Shown: piece after piece, positions 62,862 through 64,000 of the stretch
Numbering within the stretch: position 1 is the stretch's first letter
Layout: every line of letters starts with the position of its first letter
Origin: Flavobacterium arcticum
Lineage (GTDB): Bacteria; Bacteroidota; Bacteroidia; Flavobacteriales; Flavobacteriaceae
Assembly (NCBI RefSeq): GCF_003344925.1
Contig: NZ_CP031188.1
Span: forward strand, 1,424,501-1,488,500
DNA: 64,000 nt
Direction of reading: 5' to 3'
Notes under the pieces: model-generated
What the model saw: the letters and a program-made list of their open reading frames with translations, nothing else
Databases searched by the model: none
Told to the model about the DNA's origin: nothing
Translations under genes and position numbers: made by a program

Positions 62862-64000
62862 TACCCCACCCGAACGCGCGCGTTATAACTTTTGCGTAAA
62901 GCAAACCAGTAACGCATCATGATGCTGTCCCATTCGTCGGGGCTGCGCCCTATGAGGGCTTTTACGCGGTCTTTGGGTATAATGCCCTGTTTGCCATCTT
63001 TGTCTATATCTTTTAGTTTTACTTGTTCCATCTCCTCAATGGTGGTTTGCTGCACGGTGTCGTTATCGCAGATTTCACCTGCCATGCGAGCGGTTATCAT
63101 TTCTGCCATTTTAATACTGCATTGACTCTTGAGGTTGTCATAATTTGGCTTTACATAGGTGCCGTTCTCTTTCATTTCGAGTGGCGAAGCATTATTAATG
63201 AATCCTTTGCATTTCAGGAAATCGACTACACCGCCACCCACACCATCTTCATCGGCTATGGTGTTGCTGAGTGCAATGCCAAACTTTGCTTGTAACTGGC
63301 GCGCTCGTGCTACTACCTCGTCAAGTCCTGATTTGGCTATAGCCTCCCGATGGATGCACAGCCAACCGTGCCACACCCTGAAAATGGTATTGTCGCGCCC
63401 TTTTCGGGCTACATCTATAGTTAGGTATTTGAGCCCTTCGGGGGTTATATGTATGGGGTTAAAATAGTCGGCAATAGCATCGTAGTCTATTAATGTGGCA
63501 GGGTCGTTGTCGTACTCCCAGTTGCCAAAATAGAGGCGTTCGCGACTGTTTTTATCTAATCGTAATAACGATTGCAGGTAACTTGGATGCAGGTATGGGT
63601 TATCTGTGGGTAGGCTTTGTATAAACTTGCGGTATTGTGGCAATGTGTTCTCTCGGTAGGGCTTGAAAAATTCTTTATATGCCCAGTTTTTAGAGGGGTT
63701 GCAACTGCCTAACATTTTCGGGATAAGCCCGTGTTCTGATAGTTTGTAGCGGATTCTACTTTTTACGATTTGCCAAGCATGATAGACTACTTGGTTGCAT
63801 TCGTCTATAAATGCGCCTGTAACTTCGAGCGAACCTAAACTGTCAAAATTCGGGTCGCTGGGATAATGAAACAAGTCTTTTAGCAGTATTTCGCTACCGT
63901 TGTTCCACCTGATTATATTCTCCTGAGCGCGGTAATGAAATTGCTTACTGATTTGTAATATAGTAGCGAGTTCAAAAAAGGTGTTGAGGGTGGTTTCTTT
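62861..64000 (-). CDS. Phage terminase large subunit (5' end beyond the window)
   Basis: At least 379 residues are visible; the frame stays open to the window edge, so the N-terminal Walker A part is missing. The Walker B-like VTGAFIDECNQV is followed by SCNPSKNWAYKEFF (motif III-like). The nuclease half has YLTIDVARKGRDNTIFRVWHG with the catalytic D, and IADEDGVGGGVVDFLKCKGF. It cuts and packages phage DNA into the procapsid. A TTG at 63874 is internal and is not the start. Phage-side genes such as small terminase should lie to the right. Confidence 0.9.
   Translation of the reverse strand, partial: KETTLNTFFELATILQISKQFHYRAQENIIRWNNGSEILLKDLFHYPSDPNFDSLGSLEVTGAFIDECNQVVYHAWQIVKSRIRYKLSEHGLIPKMLGSCNPSKNWAYKEFFKPYRENTLPQYRKFIQSLPTDNPYLHPSYLQSLLRLDKNSRERLYFGNWEYDNDPATLIDYDAIADYFNPIHITPEGLKYLTIDVARKGRDNTIFRVWHGWLCIHREAIAKSGLDEVVARARQLQAKFGIALSNTIADEDGVGGGVVDFLKCKGFINNASPLEMKENGTYVKPNYDNLKSQCSIKMAEMITARMAGEICDNDTVQQTTIEEMEQVKLKDIDKDGKQGIIPKDRVKALIGRSPDEWDSIMMRYWFALRKSYNARVRVG

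Larger units (their letters stand above)
37802..64000 (-). mobile_element. Siphovirus-like prophage, left end complete, right end beyond the window
   Basis: The leftward gene block holds terminase, portal, capsid protease, major capsid protein, tape measure, tail fibres and lysis genes, so it is a tailed-phage genome rather than a tailocin or injection system. No sheath protein is recognisable. No integrase, repressor or replication genes are in view; they would lie past 64000. The left edge coincides with the end of recO, where no tRNA or direct repeat can be identified because the other end is not visible. The order (terminase, tail, head, fibres, lysis) is unusual. Two genes on the opposite strand interrupt it. 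Confidence 0.9.

Noticed and set aside
63872..63874. TTG as start of the terminase gene
   Set aside because: The open frame continues upstream to the window edge with terminase-like sequence, so the TTG is internal.
37802..64000. Tailocin, type VI-like or contractile injection system
   Set aside because: Terminase, portal, capsid protease and capsid genes are present and no sheath, spike or AAA+ CIS gene is visible.

Overview
The window looks like chromosome from a low-GC member of the Bacteroidota, most likely the family Flavobacteriaceae (Flavobacterium or a close relative). The evidence is type IX secretion (T9SS) proteins with C-terminal sorting domains, a PorZ homologue next to recO, a complete flavobacterial Bat aerotolerance operon, and many genes preceded at a short distance by the Bacteroidota -7 promoter element TAnnTTTG. 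No rRNA, tRNA or CRISPR array was seen.

Host part (1-37.8 kb). At the left are a PcfJ-like protein, the RNA ligase RtcB and a TPR protein, then a phosphoesterase, a large T9SS-exported surface protein, a lipoprotein, and a leftward SDR / AlbA_2-protein pair with an aldo-keto reductase. The segment 10.8-19.9 kb is one rightward operon: moxR, a DUF58 gene, a membrane BatD-like gene, batA, batB, batC, batD and batE. An AAA+ MoxR chaperone and von Willebrand A proteins act here with TPR and membrane partners at the cell envelope. Housekeeping genes follow: cvpA-like, pheS, an ArsC-like protein, an EamA transporter, yicC-like, gmk, an acyltransferase, nadD, an iron alcohol dehydrogenase, gpsA, terC-like, an RsiV-like lipoprotein, a transsulfuration enzyme, gdhA, porZ and recO.

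Prophage part (37.8 kb to the right edge). Abutting the 3' end of recO is a leftward-transcribed prophage that runs off the window. Read in its own direction it has: terminase large subunit (5' end outside the window), small tail-completion candidates, two large tail proteins, a 972-residue tape measure protein, two small proteins, ClpP-like head protease, major capsid protein, a probable tail tube protein, portal, DUF6712 connector, a four-gene tail fibre cluster, holin, M15 endolysin and a spanin candidate. No sheath gene is visible, so a long non-contractile tail is inferred. Tail genes lie between terminase and capsid genes, which is not the textbook order. Two genes read against the late operon: an AT-rich protein of unknown family (51.7 kb) and a secreted beta-propeller (61.1 kb). 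The latter sits inside inverted copies of a repeat also found beside host genes.

The most interesting points are: a phage fibre-cluster protein whose whole architecture is that of a T9SS type C cargo protein but without a signal peptide; a duplicated N-terminal domain shared by two fibre proteins; the repeat-bounded propeller cassette; the AT-rich reverse-strand gene with its own promoter; and several repeat families shared by host and prophage.
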